From Microbacterium gorillae (GTDB taxonomy: Bacteria > Actinomycetota > Actinomycetes > Actinomycetales > Microbacteriaceae): a stretch of 64,000 nt of DNA. Below the pieces are notes generated by a model. That model saw only the letters and a program-made list of their open reading frames with translations. It made no database searches and was not told where the DNA came from. Positions within the stretch are counted from its first letter, which is position 1; each line of letters opens with the position of its first letter. Positions 1-7,988 of this stretch are shown here, piece by piece. The stretch is taken from contig NZ_LN648874.1 in NCBI RefSeq assembly GCF_000826185.2, positions 310,001 to 374,000 of the forward strand, given 5' to 3'. The translations under genes were made by a program, and so were the position numbers.

Positions 1-171
1 GCCGATGCGCGTCGCGGATGAGGTCGTCGACCAGCAGGTCCGGGGGCAGGACGCCCGTGGCCGCACGCTGGTGGACGTCATCGAGACGGACCTCGAACAC
101 GGCGCACTCCTCACCCTCGGGGAACGGGTGTCGCCAGTATCCGACCGCGTGCGAGGGGGCGCATCGTCCAC
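1..171 (-). pseudogene. Unidentified protein, cut by the window edge, 5' end apparently frame-broken
   Basis: Read on the minus strand, the frame that runs off the left edge has strongly GC-rich third codon positions and a protein-like sequence (YWRHPFPEGEECAVFEV, then LPPDLLVDDLIRDAHR). It has no ATG, GTG or TTG start. The only nearby start, GTG at 171, is in another frame. The two frames would join if the run of five G (155-159, five C on the coding strand) were one base longer, giving a protein beginning VDDAPPSHAVGYW. This may be a real frameshift or a homopolymer sequencing error. The family is not recognised. The bidirectional terminator at 221-254 separates it from the next gene. Confidence 0.4.
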
Positions 172-220
172 AAGCGCGACGGGCTACGGAGATCCCTCGC
201 GCGGCTACTGGAGTGAAGGC

Positions 221-254
221 AAAAAGCCCGGATGCGCGTCGCATCCGGGCTTTT
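221..254. terminator. Bidirectional intrinsic terminator
   Basis: A perfect 11-bp stem (GCCCGGATGCG, 226-236, pairing with 240-250) has a 3-base loop, A5 on the left and T4 on the right, so it can act on both strands. It lies just after the stop of the metallo-beta-lactamase-fold gene, which is transcribed leftward, and would end that transcript. Confidence 0.85.
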
Positions 255-262
255 CGTGGGTG

Positions 263-901
263 TCAGAGCTCGATCGAGTCACCGGGTTCGAGGGCGTGGA
301 ATGTCCCGCCGTCCTGCTGCACGGCCCACTCCAGCCGCGCTCGTCCCATCTCCAGGCCCGGGCGCGAGAGCGTCATGTCGTGGGTGCCGAAGACGGCGCG
401 AGGAGCGACGGCAAGGACGAAGTCCATCGCGTCGCCGATCTTCAGCCATGGGGCACCGACGGGGGCGGCCAGCACTGCGACGTCGACGTCCGTCGGGACC
501 GCGTAGGAGTCGCCCGGGTAGTAGAACGTCCCGTCGACGAGAACACCGACGTTGTCGATGAGAGGGATGGAGGAGTGGATTTCGGCGTGGACGCCGCCGA
601 AGAACCGGAGCGTGAAGGTCCCGACGGTGATCTCATCGCCGGGGGACACGACGGTGATGTCGTAGCCGGAGGCGGCCGCGGCGACACCGGCCGGACCGTA
701 GATCGGGATGCCGGGGTTGTCACGCAGTACGAGGTCGAGTCCGGCCGGCGTCCAGTGATCGACGTGTTCGTGGGTGAGGATGATCGCGACCACGTCGGTC
801 ACCGCGGTCAGGGTCTGCAGGAAGGAGCCGGGATCGATGACGAGGCGTTCGCCGTCCTTCTCGAGAACGAGGGTGGCGTGCTCGTACTTGGTGATGCGCA
901 T
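263..901 (-). CDS. Metallo-beta-lactamase-fold metal-dependent hydrolase (UlaG-like), 212 aa
   Basis: This is a small cytoplasmic hydrolase of the metallo-beta-lactamase fold. The metal-binding signature HEHVDH lies at residues 44-49; further candidate ligands are His105/His109, Asp131 in PGDSY and His174 in GTHD. It resembles the short UlaG-like, RNase-Z-related proteins annotated only as MBL fold, so the substrate is unknown. I chose the ATG at 901 because the conserved beta strand begins right after it (MRITKYEHA); a longer frame upstream to 1030 is low-complexity and not family-like. It is transcribed alone and ends at the terminator at 221-254. The fold is certain; the function is not. 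Confidence 0.85.
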   Translation of the reverse strand: MRITKYEHATLVLEKDGERLVIDPGSFLQTLTAVTDVVAIILTHEHVDHWTPAGLDLVLRDNPGIPIYGPAGVAAAASGYDITVVSPGDEITVGTFTLRFFGGVHAEIHSSIPLIDNVGVLVDGTFYYPGDSYAVPTDVDVAVLAAPVGAPWLKIGDAMDFVLAVAPRAVFGTHDMTLSRPGLEMGRARLEWAVQQDGGTFHALEPGDSIEL

Positions 902-1059
902 AGTCGATGTAACCGCGGGTCGGGGTGCCGGTGCAACCCGTATTTCTCGGCGCGAACACGCCCGGGGAGCCGCGCCGGCGGTCCCGATTTGCACGGGGGA
1001 GAGCCCTCGGGCATACTTGGTGAGTCGCAAGGCGCGCTGAGAAGCCGCCCGGATGGCTT

Positions 1060-1135
1060 GGCCCCATCGTATAGCGGCCTAGTACGTCGCCCTCTCACGG
1101 CGGTAACGCGGGTTCGAATCCCGCTGGGGTCACCA
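1060..1135 (+). tRNA. tRNA-Glu (anticodon CTC)
   Basis: The acceptor arm GGCCCCA (1060-1066) pairs with TGGGGTC (1125-1131) with one G-T wobble. The anticodon loop CTCTCAC gives anticodon CTC, which reads GAG. The T arm contains the usual GGTTCGAATCC. The CCA end is encoded (1133-1135). A strong hairpin terminator follows immediately. Confidence 0.95.
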
Positions 1136-1137
1136 TT

Positions 1138-1175
1138 GCCCGCTTCCCTTGATCTCGAGGGAAGCGGGCTTTTTG
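1138..1175 (+). terminator. Intrinsic terminator of tRNA-Glu
   Basis: A 12-bp stem, GCCCGCTTCCCT (1138-1149) with AGGGAAGCGGGC (1158-1169), is followed by TTTTT. It starts two bases after the tRNA CCA end. Confidence 0.9.
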
Positions 1176-1257
1176 CTTGTCGGCTCGCGGTCGGTTCCTC
1201 GGCCCTGCTTCGTGTCTGAGCGGTGAGCCGGTTCGATCCCGTTCATTCCGACGGTTC

Positions 1258-2145
1258 TCAGCGCGCCGGGCGGAGGTCGCTGAACCCGAATCCGCCTCGT
1301 TCGGGGAGTGCTGCCTCGATCTGCGCTGTCGAGAAGGGGAGCCGCGGGCGGAGCGAGGCGGGCAGATCAGCCGTGGGTGGGGCGGCTGCAGAGACGCCCT
1401 CGGCCAGCATTCGAGCCTGAGCCTTGGCGATCAAAGGCACCTTCATCGTCCACTCCGTGATCTGCGCAAGGATGCGAATCGCCCACACGGGGGCGGGTAC
1501 CACGAGGACGTGCCGGCCAACGATGCCCGCGACTCGACGGACGACTTCGCTGAGCAGGAGCTCCTCGCCGCCGACCACCGCGACGGTCGAGTGGGGGAGT
1601 TCGCCCGCCGCCGCCGCGACGAGGACGTCAACCATTTCCGTGACGGGGATGGGACGGATCGGCTTCTCCCGGAGCCCGACCGTCGCGAACACGGGCACGG
1701 TCTGAACCGAGCGGCTGACGTGATCGACCAGGTGGTCGCCGTGGCCGTAGATCATGCCCGCCTTCAGGATGGTGTAGTCGAGACCGGACTGTCGGACGAG
1801 CTCTTCCGCCGCCCACTTCGACTCGTGGTAGGGAGACCCGCAATCCGGCCGTGCCCGCAAGAAGCTCAGCATCAGGATGCGCTTGACGCCCGCTCGTCCA
1901 GCGGCTTCGACGACCGCTCGCGTGCCGTCGATGTGCACCCTCTCGTAGGTCTGCTCGCCGATCTGGCGGTTGATTCCGGCGCAGTGCGCAACGACATCGC
2001 AGCCCGCGAAGGCGGCGGCCAGAGCGTCCACATCATCGATGTCGACGCCCGTCCGCCGGGATACCGCGACGACGTCTGACGGGGCGTACCGCTCGGCCAG
2101 GTGCCTTCCGACGAACCCGGCGCCGCCGGTGATCGCGATCTTCAT
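1258..2145 (-). CDS. NAD(P)-binding epimerase/atypical SDR family protein, 295 aa
   Basis: The N-terminus MKIAITGGAGFVGRHL carries the Rossmann dinucleotide motif GGxGFxG (residues 7-13), and YHESK supplies a Tyr-x3-Lys pair. This matches extended or atypical SDRs of the NDUFA9-like/NAD-epimerase group, where some members are catalytic and some only sense NADPH. The substrate cannot be named. It is divergent from the ArsR regulator at 2230. Its likely promoter is TTGCTA (2205-2210), a 17-bp spacer and TAGCTT (2182-2187); the -35 lies inside the palindromic operator, so the neighbouring ArsR protein probably represses it. The pairing suggests a stress- or ligand-induced oxidoreductase. Confidence 0.85.
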   Translation of the reverse strand: MKIAITGGAGFVGRHLAERYAPSDVVAVSRRTGVDIDDVDALAAAFAGCDVVAHCAGINRQIGEQTYERVHIDGTRAVVEAAGRAGVKRILMLSFLRARPDCGSPYHESKWAAEELVRQSGLDYTILKAGMIYGHGDHLVDHVSRSVQTVPVFATVGLREKPIRPIPVTEMVDVLVAAAAGELPHSTVAVVGGEELLLSEVVRRVAGIVGRHVLVVPAPVWAIRILAQITEWTMKVPLIAKAQARMLAEGVSAAAPPTADLPASLRPRLPFSTAQIEAALPERGGFGFSDLRPAR

Positions 2146-2202
2146 GTGTCTGATGTCTCCTCACGAACAAGCTTCCGAGACAAGCTAGGCGCTTTGTAGT
2201 TA

Positions 2203-2220
2203 TTTAGCAATAATGCTAAA
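2203..2220. promoter_or_regulatory. ArsR-type palindromic operator controlling two divergent genes
   Basis: The 18-bp sequence TTTAGCAATAATGCTAAA is a perfect inverted repeat of TTTAGCA/TGCTAAA around ATAA. It overlaps the presumed -10 (TAAAGT, 2217-2222) of the rightward arsR-type gene and the presumed -35 (TTGCTA, 2205-2210) of the leftward epimerase gene, so one bound dimer could block both promoters. AT-rich palindromes of this kind are typical ArsR/SmtB operators. Confidence 0.75.
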
Positions 2221-2229
2221 GTGCGAACT

Positions 2230-2571
2230 ATGCAGGACAACGTCAGCGACATCTTCGAAGCGCTTGCGCACCCCACGCGCCGGCAGATTCTTCAGGATCT
2301 CAAGGCCGGAGAGCTGGCTGCGGGGGAGATCGCCGCCAGATTCAGTGCATCCGGCCCCACCATTTCTCGCCATCTCGGGGTACTTCGAAACGCGGGCCTC
2401 GTGAGCGAGCGTCGGGATGGGAATCGGATCCTGTACTCCCTTGTCGGGGACCGGTTGGCACTCTCTGTCGGGGATTTCCTTTCGACGGTGTGCCCGGAGC
2501 AGGTCGTGATGCGCGAAGTGCGAAAGCGAAAGAGCGCGTCGGCACGCGATGCGAAGGGGGCGACCGCATGA
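2230..2571 (+). CDS. ArsR/SmtB-family transcriptional repressor, 113 aa
   Basis: This is a compact winged helix-turn-helix protein. LAHPTRRQILQDL is the classic ArsR N-terminal helix and SGPTISRHLGVLRNAGLV the recognition helix and wing entry. I see no CxC or CxxxxC metal site in the recognition helix, so it may not sense metal and may resemble SdpR-type autorepressors. The ATG at 2230 is preferred over the in-frame GTG at 2221 because TAAAGT (2217-2222) ends 7 bases before it, giving a leaderless transcript. The operator at 2203-2220 implies autoregulation and control of the divergent epimerase. Confidence 0.9.
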   Translation: MQDNVSDIFEALAHPTRRQILQDLKAGELAAGEIAARFSASGPTISRHLGVLRNAGLVSERRDGNRILYSLVGDRLALSVGDFLSTVCPEQVVMREVRKRKSASARDAKGATA

Positions 2572-2613
2572 GCGGCTTTCCGACGGTCGAGAAGCATGCC
2601 GCGGAGGGAATGT

Positions 2614-2647
2614 GGGGACGTCCGTGTCCTCCGTGTCGGACGTCCCC
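2614..2647. terminator. Shared hairpin between convergent genes
   Basis: A perfect 11-bp stem, GGGGACGTCCG (2614-2624) with CGGACGTCCCC (2637-2647), has a 12-base loop. It lies between the ends of the rightward ArsR gene and the leftward DUF4349 gene. There is no T tract, so termination is inferred from position and stability. Confidence 0.55.
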
Positions 2648-2681
2648 GGGACCGCGCGTGGGCCGGTGACGGCCACGCAAG

Positions 2682-3803
2682 TCACAACTGCAAGGATTCC
2701 TCGTCTTCGTCGGCGATCCGGGACGCCGCCGGTCGCGGCGTGTCGCGACGGCGCCGGCGAGCGCGGACGATGAACCAGATGACGAGCGCCACGACGGCGG
2801 CGATGGCCAGCCACGGCAGCAGGAAGCCGACGGCGATGATCGTGCCGTTGACGGCGGCGACCAGCCCATGCCACCCTGCGGCGAGTCCGTCGCCGAAACC
2901 CGCCGGGTCCGCTGCCGCGGTGTCGGCCTGATGCAGCGTCACGGTGAGCGTCGACATCGCGACCTGGTCCTTGAGGGCCTTCAGCTGCTGCGTGTAGGAG
3001 TCCAGCTCAGCCTGCCGCTGCGAGAGCGCCTCGTCGGTGGCGGTGAGGTCCGCGACGTTGCCCGCCTGCGCCATCAGCGCGGTAAGCCGCTGCACCGATG
3101 TCTTGAGCGCGTCGATGCGGGCCTGGATGTCGATGCTCTGCGCGGTCACGTCCGTGCGCTGCGTGGTGGAGGACGTGACGGTTCCGACCTCGGCGAGATC
3201 GGTCACCGCCTGCGTCATCGCGTCCGCCGGGATGCGCAGGGTCATCGAGCCGTAGGTGGTTCGCGTCGTCGCGGCAGACGGATCAGCGGGGTCGGCCGCC
3301 CCCAGGGTCTGCGCGTCCACGAGGCCGCCGTGCGCGGACGCGTACGTCGCGAGGGTGTCCGCGGCGTGCTGCACGTCGGTGACGACCACCGTGGCGTCCA
3401 CCGTCGTGATCACCTGCTGTGCGATGACCGGTTCGTCGGCGGAACCTTGTGCCGAGTCCGTGCCCGGTGCCGAATCCATCCCGGGGGCGGTCATCGGTTC
3501 GGCCGGGGCACCTTGCGCGCTCTCCAGCGCCGCCTTGTCGCCCATGGACGTTCCCCCGGACGTCGTGGAGACGCCGGTGGACGCGCTGTTCAGTGCGGCC
3601 GGAACCGTGACACCGGCGATGACGACGACCGCGGCGGCCGCCACGCCCCATCCCACCGAGGCGCGGCGTCGACGTCCGGCGCGCGCGGTCTGTCGCGTGC
3701 GCTCCGCGCCGATGCCGGCGAAGATGTTTCGCTCCATGCGATCGATGACCGCGTCGTCCAGCTCCGGCAGCACGAGTGCGGGAGGGTTCTTGTCTCCGGA
3801 CAT
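2682..3803 (-). CDS. DUF4349 membrane protein, probable sigma-factor partner, 373 aa
   Basis: The protein has a short cytoplasmic N-terminus (about 50 residues), a membrane helix (about 51-72), an Ala/Ser/Gly-rich linker, an extracytoplasmic DUF4349 domain with coiled-coil character (about 200-270, Gln/Leu/Ala heptads), a second membrane helix (about 318-345) and an Arg-rich cytoplasmic tail. Its ATG shares one base with the stop of the upstream ECF sigma gene (TGATG at 3803), so the two are translationally coupled. That placement, and the short cytosolic N-terminus, suggest it anchors or senses for the sigma factor. DUF4349 has no established biochemical function; the anti-sigma role is inference. 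Confidence 0.8.
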   Translation of the reverse strand: MSGDKNPPALVLPELDDAVIDRMERNIFAGIGAERTRQTARAGRRRRASVGWGVAAAAVVVIAGVTVPAALNSASTGVSTTSGGTSMGDKAALESAQGAPAEPMTAPGMDSAPGTDSAQGSADEPVIAQQVITTVDATVVVTDVQHAADTLATYASAHGGLVDAQTLGAADPADPSAATTRTTYGSMTLRIPADAMTQAVTDLAEVGTVTSSTTQRTDVTAQSIDIQARIDALKTSVQRLTALMAQAGNVADLTATDEALSQRQAELDSYTQQLKALKDQVAMSTLTVTLHQADTAAADPAGFGDGLAAGWHGLVAAVNGTIIAVGFLLPWLAIAAVVALVIWFIVRARRRRRDTPRPAASRIADEDEESLQL

Positions 3804-4357
3804 CAGACTTCCGATTCTGTGAGATTGGACCGCAGTCGGGTGCGAATGCGGGAGAGACGATTGCGAACGACGCCGTGACCGACCTCGAGCGCTTCGGCGG
3901 CCGCCTGGTAACCGTGACCTTCCACGGCGCAGAGCCGGAAGATCTCCCGATCCAGGTCGCTCAGCTGGGCGACCTCGGCGGCGATCCGATCCGCCAGGTC
4001 CTCGCCGATGACCTGATCCTCAACGCTGACGGTGTCCGGCAGCGTCTCCTCGACGAGGTCCGTGCGGTGGTCGCGGTCCCGCCGACGCGCGCGGATGCGG
4101 TTGGCGGATTGGAACCGGCAGATCGTCGCCAGCCAGGGCAGCAGGGACTCGCCCTGCAGCACCAGGGTCGGGAGCTTGCGCCAGGCGACGACGAACGTCT
4201 CCTGCGTGATGTCCTCGGCGTCCCCGGTGTCCTTCAGCAGACCGAACGCGATCCAGTAGACCGGCCGCACGTACTGCCGATACAGCTCCCGGAAGGCGAA
4301 CTCGCTTCCGCCGGCCGCTTGCGCGACCAGCTCCGCGTCCGTCGTCGTGGCTGGCAC
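3803..4357 (-). CDS. ECF-type RNA polymerase sigma factor, 184 aa
   Basis: Region 2 is visible as FRELYRQYVRPVYWIAFGLL followed by DAEDITQETFVVAWRK, a typical sigma-70 region 2.2-2.4. Region 4 is LSDLDREIFRLCAVEGHGYQ with the helix-turn-helix around AAEALEVGHGVVRNRLSR. The length fits an extracytoplasmic-function sigma factor. I chose the GTG at 4357 because GGGGGA lies just upstream and conserved sequence starts near TDAEL; an ATG at 4390 is in frame but lacks support. It is the first gene of a two-gene unit with the DUF4349 protein. The target promoters are not visible here. Confidence 0.85.
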   Translation of the reverse strand: MPATTTDAELVAQAAGGSEFAFRELYRQYVRPVYWIAFGLLKDTGDAEDITQETFVVAWRKLPTLVLQGESLLPWLATICRFQSANRIRARRRDRDHRTDLVEETLPDTVSVEDQVIGEDLADRIAAEVAQLSDLDREIFRLCAVEGHGYQAAAEALEVGHGVVRNRLSRIRTRLRSNLTESEV

Positions 4358-4494
4358 AGTTCCCCCGCCTCTGTGGTGTGTGTCTCTCACCCGGTCAGTG
4401 TCGGTCGTGCGGCAATCGTCTCACCCCGGCGCGAATCCGAGGCGACTTTCACAATGACCGGATTCGAGGGCGGCGCCGAGAGCGGGTTATCCTG

Positions 4495-4596
4495 AAGGAG
4501 CGAGAGGGAGTATCCCGGCATCGCGCGGTCGTCACCACGAGCTCTGCTCCGGACGCGCGACGTCGCCACCGGCGGCGAGGGAGAGACTTTCGGTCA
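4495..4596 (+). ncRNA. Probable yybP-ykoY (manganese) riboswitch
   Basis: Upstream of the TerC gene are GGGAGTA (4506-4512), GGTCGTCAC (4527-4535) and GAGAGACTTTCGG (4581-4593), in the order and spacing of conserved blocks in the yybP-ykoY Mn2+ riboswitch of actinobacterial TerC genes. Internal GC-rich helices lie between (CGCGCGG...GACGCGCG, and CGCCACCGGCGGCG). The gene's own ribosome site (GAAAGG) lies about 15 bases beyond the element. The assignment rests on motif memory; a covariance-model search would decide it. Confidence 0.65.
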
Positions 4597-4620
4597 TCAT
4601 CGTCCCCTCGAAAGGCACCC

Positions 4621-5622
4621 ATGGACCTCGAGCTGCCCCTGGCATTCGAAGTCGGATCCCTCGTGATCCTGACCCTCATTCTCGTCGCCGACCTCCTGCT
4701 GATTCTGAAGCGGCCGCACATTCCCTCCACGAAGGAATCGACGCTCTGGGTCGTCTTCTACGTCACGCTGGCGCTGATCTTCGCCGGCCTGATGTGGTTC
4801 TTCGCCGACGGCGAGCACGCCGGACAGTTCGTCGTCGGTTGGCTCACCGAGTACAGCCTGTCCATCGACAACCTCTTCGTGTTCGTGCTGATCATGGCGC
4901 AGTTCAAGGTGCCTCGGCGGTACCAGCAGGAAGTGTTGATGGTGGGCATCATCATCGCGCTCGTCCTGCGGGCGGCCTTCATCCTGCTGGGCGCTGCGGC
5001 CATCGAGCGCTGGTCGTTCGTGTTCTACCTCTTCGGTGCCTTCCTGATCTACACGGCGATCAAGCAGGCGATCGGCGACGGCGACGACGAGGAGGAGAAG
5101 GAAGGCCTGATCGTCCGGCTGCTCCGCAAGCGCATCCCGATCTCGAACGAGTACGACGGCAAGAAGCTGCGCACCGTGATCGGCGGCAAGAAGATGTGGA
5201 CGCCGATGATCATCGTCTTCATCGCGATCGGCGTCACGGACCTGATGTTCGCCGTCGACTCGATCCCGGCGATCTTCGGCATCACCACCAGCCCGTTCAT
5301 CGTGTTCACGGCGAACCTGTTCGCGCTGATGGGACTGCGTCAGCTGTACTTCCTGCTCGGTGACCTGCTGGAGCGCCTGCGCTACCTGCACTACGGCATC
5401 GCGTTCATCCTGCTGTTCATCGGTGTGAAGCTCGTCCTCCATGCGATGCACGAGAACGAGCTGCCGTTCATCAACGGGGGGCAGCATATCGAGTGGGCGC
5501 CGGAGATCAGCACCTGGACCTCCCTCGGCGTGATCGTCGGCTCGATGGCCATCGCCACGATCGCGAGCCTCATCGCCGCGCAGCGGGACAAGCGCCGCGC
5601 CGTCACCGGCTCGGAGGCGTGA
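4621..5622 (+). CDS. TerC-family integral membrane protein, probable Mn2+ exporter, 333 aa
   Basis: This is a polytopic membrane protein of the TerC/Alx family. It has about nine hydrophobic helices and the conserved acidic motifs SLSIDNLFVFVLIM and VTDLMFAVDSIPAIFG, whose Asp residues are signatures of the LysE/TerC superfamily. An acidic then basic cytosolic loop (DGDDEEEKEG...) lies in the middle. Members export manganese or load it to exported metalloenzymes; tellurite resistance is the historic name. I chose the ATG at 4621 because GAAAGG precedes it and the first helix starts at once. The probable Mn2+ riboswitch upstream agrees with a manganese role. Confidence 0.9.
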   Translation: MDLELPLAFEVGSLVILTLILVADLLLILKRPHIPSTKESTLWVVFYVTLALIFAGLMWFFADGEHAGQFVVGWLTEYSLSIDNLFVFVLIMAQFKVPRRYQQEVLMVGIIIALVLRAAFILLGAAAIERWSFVFYLFGAFLIYTAIKQAIGDGDDEEEKEGLIVRLLRKRIPISNEYDGKKLRTVIGGKKMWTPMIIVFIAIGVTDLMFAVDSIPAIFGITTSPFIVFTANLFALMGLRQLYFLLGDLLERLRYLHYGIAFILLFIGVKLVLHAMHENELPFINGGQHIEWAPEISTWTSLGVIVGSMAIATIASLIAAQRDKRRAVTGSEA

Positions 5623-5667
5623 CGCAGTCCGGACGCCCGGCCCCGAGTCGGTACGCGGGATCTGCCG

Positions 5668-6201
5668 TCAGCCGGCCTCGAACTGCTGGGCGATGAGGTC
5701 GTCGTAGGAATGCGGTAGAAGGGGGTCCGCCGGGTAGCGGCGTAACTCCTCCGCTCCGATCCGTGCGAGGGAGACGTCACCGCGCCACGCGACGGTGACG
5801 TGCACGCCATCCGCGAGCGAGTATGCGACGGACGCCGTGTGGAACGCCCCCCGCATCACCGCGATCGGCTGACCATCGAGCAGGAGCGTCCCTCGCGCCC
5901 ACTCCGAATCTCGGAGGGCGGTGTCCAGGAGCTCGACAGCGCTCGACAGTCGCGCGGACCCGTCCAGCACGTTCGCCGCCATGAAGGCGAAGATGCGGGG
6001 GTCGGACTCCACATTCCAGGGGAGGCACGACGTCACCAGGGCTCGACCGTCGCCGGTGTCGACCCCCAGCGTCACGTCGGTCGGGGGAAATCCGATCTGC
6101 CCGTTCCACCCGTGGATCCACCGGTTGACGGGCCCGACGTCGGAATCGGCGAAGCGGCCCTCGAACAGGGGGAAGGCGGGCGGTTGGTAGGGGAGGGGCA
6201 C
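5668..6201 (-). CDS. Conserved hypothetical protein, 177 aa
   Basis: The coding character is good, but the family is not recognised. The sequence is rich in beta-type segments (GFPPTDVTLGVDTGDGRALVTS, shortened here) with no signal peptide, membrane helix or cysteine motif, suggesting a soluble cytoplasmic protein. The start is uncertain. GTG at 6201 gives VPLPYQPPAFPLFEG, which looks like a natural N-terminus, while an in-frame ATG at 6270 would add an Arg-rich stretch. It is transcribed alone, toward the TerC gene, and lies back to back with the compatible-solute transporter operon. Confidence 0.6.
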   Translation of the reverse strand: MPLPYQPPAFPLFEGRFADSDVGPVNRWIHGWNGQIGFPPTDVTLGVDTGDGRALVTSCLPWNVESDPRIFAFMAANVLDGSARLSSAVELLDTALRDSEWARGTLLLDGQPIAVMRGAFHTASVAYSLADGVHVTVAWRGDVSLARIGAEELRRYPADPLLPHSYDDLIAQQFEAG

Positions 6202-6495
6202 GGTACACCCGTCGTCAGATTCGGCGTCCCGGACGGGTGCGCGCTGGCGCCAGCGTGCCATTCCCGGCACGCGGGATCAACCCCGTCCGTCGGTCCGGCG
6301 AGCCACGCGAGCGCTCGCCCGCCGGCCGCCGCCTCAGCTTCGCGTCGACATTCGGACGCGGTTCGCATGTCCGGGGTGTGTGCTTGTCTGGGCCCGTCGG
6401 TGTGGACAGCGTTCAGTGACACCGCGTGACGAATGAGCCACATCGCCGTGGCGGCCTGTGGTTGAGTTGACCGATCCAAGGGGTGAAGGGGCGAC

Positions 6496-7317
6496 ATGAT
6501 TGAGTTCCGCGGGGTCAGCAAGCGATTCCCGGACGGCACGCTCGCCGTCGAGGACTTCTCCCTGATCATTCCGCCGCGGAAGACGACGGTGTTCGTCGGG
6601 TCATCCGGCTGCGGCAAGACCACCCTGCTGCGGATGATCAATCGCATGGTCGAGCCGTCCGGCGGTGCCATCGAGATCGACGGACGGTCGATCCTCGAGG
6701 AGAACGCGGTCGGCCTCCGTCGCCGCATCGGTTACGTGCTGCAGAGCGGCGGCCTGATGCCGCACTTCACCGTGCTCGACAACGTCGCGACCGTACCGGT
6801 GCTGCAGGGTGTCAAGCGCGCCCAGGCGCGCGCTCGCGCGCTGGAGCTGCTGGACACGGTAGGCCTGGACCGCGGACTCGCGCAGCGGTACCCGAGCCAG
6901 CTCTCCGGTGGGCAGCAGCAGCGCGTCGGCGTCGCCCGTGCCCTGGCCGCCGACCCCAACATCCTGCTGATGGACGAGCCTTTCGCGGCCGTCGACCCGA
7001 TCGTCCGCGCCGAGCTGCAGACCGAGACTCAGCGCCTGCAGAGGGAACTGGACAAGACCGTCGTGTTCGTCACGCACGACATCGACGAGGCCTTTCTCCT
7101 CGGGGATCAGGTCGTGATTCTCGAGCGCGGGGCGAGGATCGCACAGCTCGGGACGCCGGAGGAGATTCTGGCGAACCCGGCGAACGACTTCGTGCGCCGC
7201 TTCGTCGGAATCGATCGCGGGGGCCGGGCGCTGCGTCCGGTCCGAACCGCGACCGGCACGGTACTGGTCGACGGCGCGGGCCGCGCTCAGGGCGTGCTCG
7301 TCGAGGACGGCACATGA
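6496..7317 (+). CDS. ABC transporter ATPase of OpuC/ProV type (compatible solutes), 273 aa
   Basis: This is the ATP-binding subunit of a glycine betaine/choline/proline-type importer. Walker A is GSSGCGKT (residues 35-42), the signature is LSGGQQQR (about 137), Walker B is ILLMDEP and the H-loop is in FVTHDIDEA. Many OpuA/OpuC ATPases carry C-terminal CBS domains that sense ionic strength; this one stops after a short tail and has none. It is the first gene of a four-gene operon and overlaps the next gene by ATGA (7314-7317). It starts at the ATG at 6496 after GGGTGAAGGGG. Confidence 0.9.
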   Translation: MIEFRGVSKRFPDGTLAVEDFSLIIPPRKTTVFVGSSGCGKTTLLRMINRMVEPSGGAIEIDGRSILEENAVGLRRRIGYVLQSGGLMPHFTVLDNVATVPVLQGVKRAQARARALELLDTVGLDRGLAQRYPSQLSGGQQQRVGVARALAADPNILLMDEPFAAVDPIVRAELQTETQRLQRELDKTVVFVTHDIDEAFLLGDQVVILERGARIAQLGTPEEILANPANDFVRRFVGIDRGGRALRPVRTATGTVLVDGAGRAQGVLVEDGT

Positions 7318-7988
7318 CCTGGGTCCTGGACAATCTGCCGCTGATCGGCCAGCTCACCCTCGAGCACCTGCGCCACAGCCTGATCCCGATCATGTTGGGG
7401 TTGCTGTTCGCGCTGCCGATCGGGTGGGTGGCGTACCGGTTCACGCGGTTGCGCGGACCGGTGCTCACGGTGATCGGTCTGCTCTACACGATTCCCTCCC
7501 TCGGGTTGTTCGGCGTCCTGCCTGCCCTGATCGGCATCAGTCCGCTGTCGGAGGCGAACCTCGTGATCGCGCTGACCATCTACGCGGTCGCGATCATGAC
7601 CCGACCGGTGACGGACGCGTTCGACTCCGTGCCGGCAGAGGTGCGCCAGGCTGCGACCGCGATCGGCTACGGGCCGTTGCGCCGCTTCTTCACGGTCGAA
7701 CTTCCGCTCGGGGTCCCGGTGATGCTCGCCGGACTGCGGGTGATGGCGGTCTCGACGGTGGCGCTGGCCACGGTCGGTGCCCTGATCGGAGTGAACAACC
7801 TGGGCTACCTGTTCACCAATGGATTCGAACGACGCATCACCGAAGAAGTTCTGAGCGGAGTGGTCACGGTCGCGCTGGTCGCCCTGGTGATCGACGGCTT
7901 GCTCACGCTGATCGGACGGGCTCTGACGCCCTGGTTGCGCGTCGGGGCGACATCCCGGCCGGTTCGACGCCGGGCGGTGGCCGCATGA
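7314..7988 (+). CDS. OpuC-type ABC transporter permease (first), 224 aa
   Basis: This membrane subunit of the BPD_transp_1 family has five to six helices and the EAA-like coupling segment around EVRQAATAIGYGPLRRFFTVELPLG, which contacts the ATPase. It corresponds to OpuCB/ProW-type permeases. It overlaps the ATPase gene upstream and the second permease downstream, both by ATGA, so the subunits are made together. Two different permeases per operon are normal for OpuC systems. Confidence 0.88.
   Translation: MTWVLDNLPLIGQLTLEHLRHSLIPIMLGLLFALPIGWVAYRFTRLRGPVLTVIGLLYTIPSLGLFGVLPALIGISPLSEANLVIALTIYAVAIMTRPVTDAFDSVPAEVRQAATAIGYGPLRRFFTVELPLGVPVMLAGLRVMAVSTVALATVGALIGVNNLGYLFTNGFERRITEEVLSGVVTVALVALVIDGLLTLIGRALTPWLRVGATSRPVRRRAVAA

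Noticed and set aside
5..1219. Plus-strand frame of 404 codons across the left edge
   Set aside because: It runs antisense to the metallo-beta-lactamase gene and through a terminator and tRNA-Glu.
6202..6495. Small gene between the hypothetical protein and the solute-transporter operon
   Set aside because: No convincing frame; the stretch probably holds the two divergent promoters, though no clear operator is seen.
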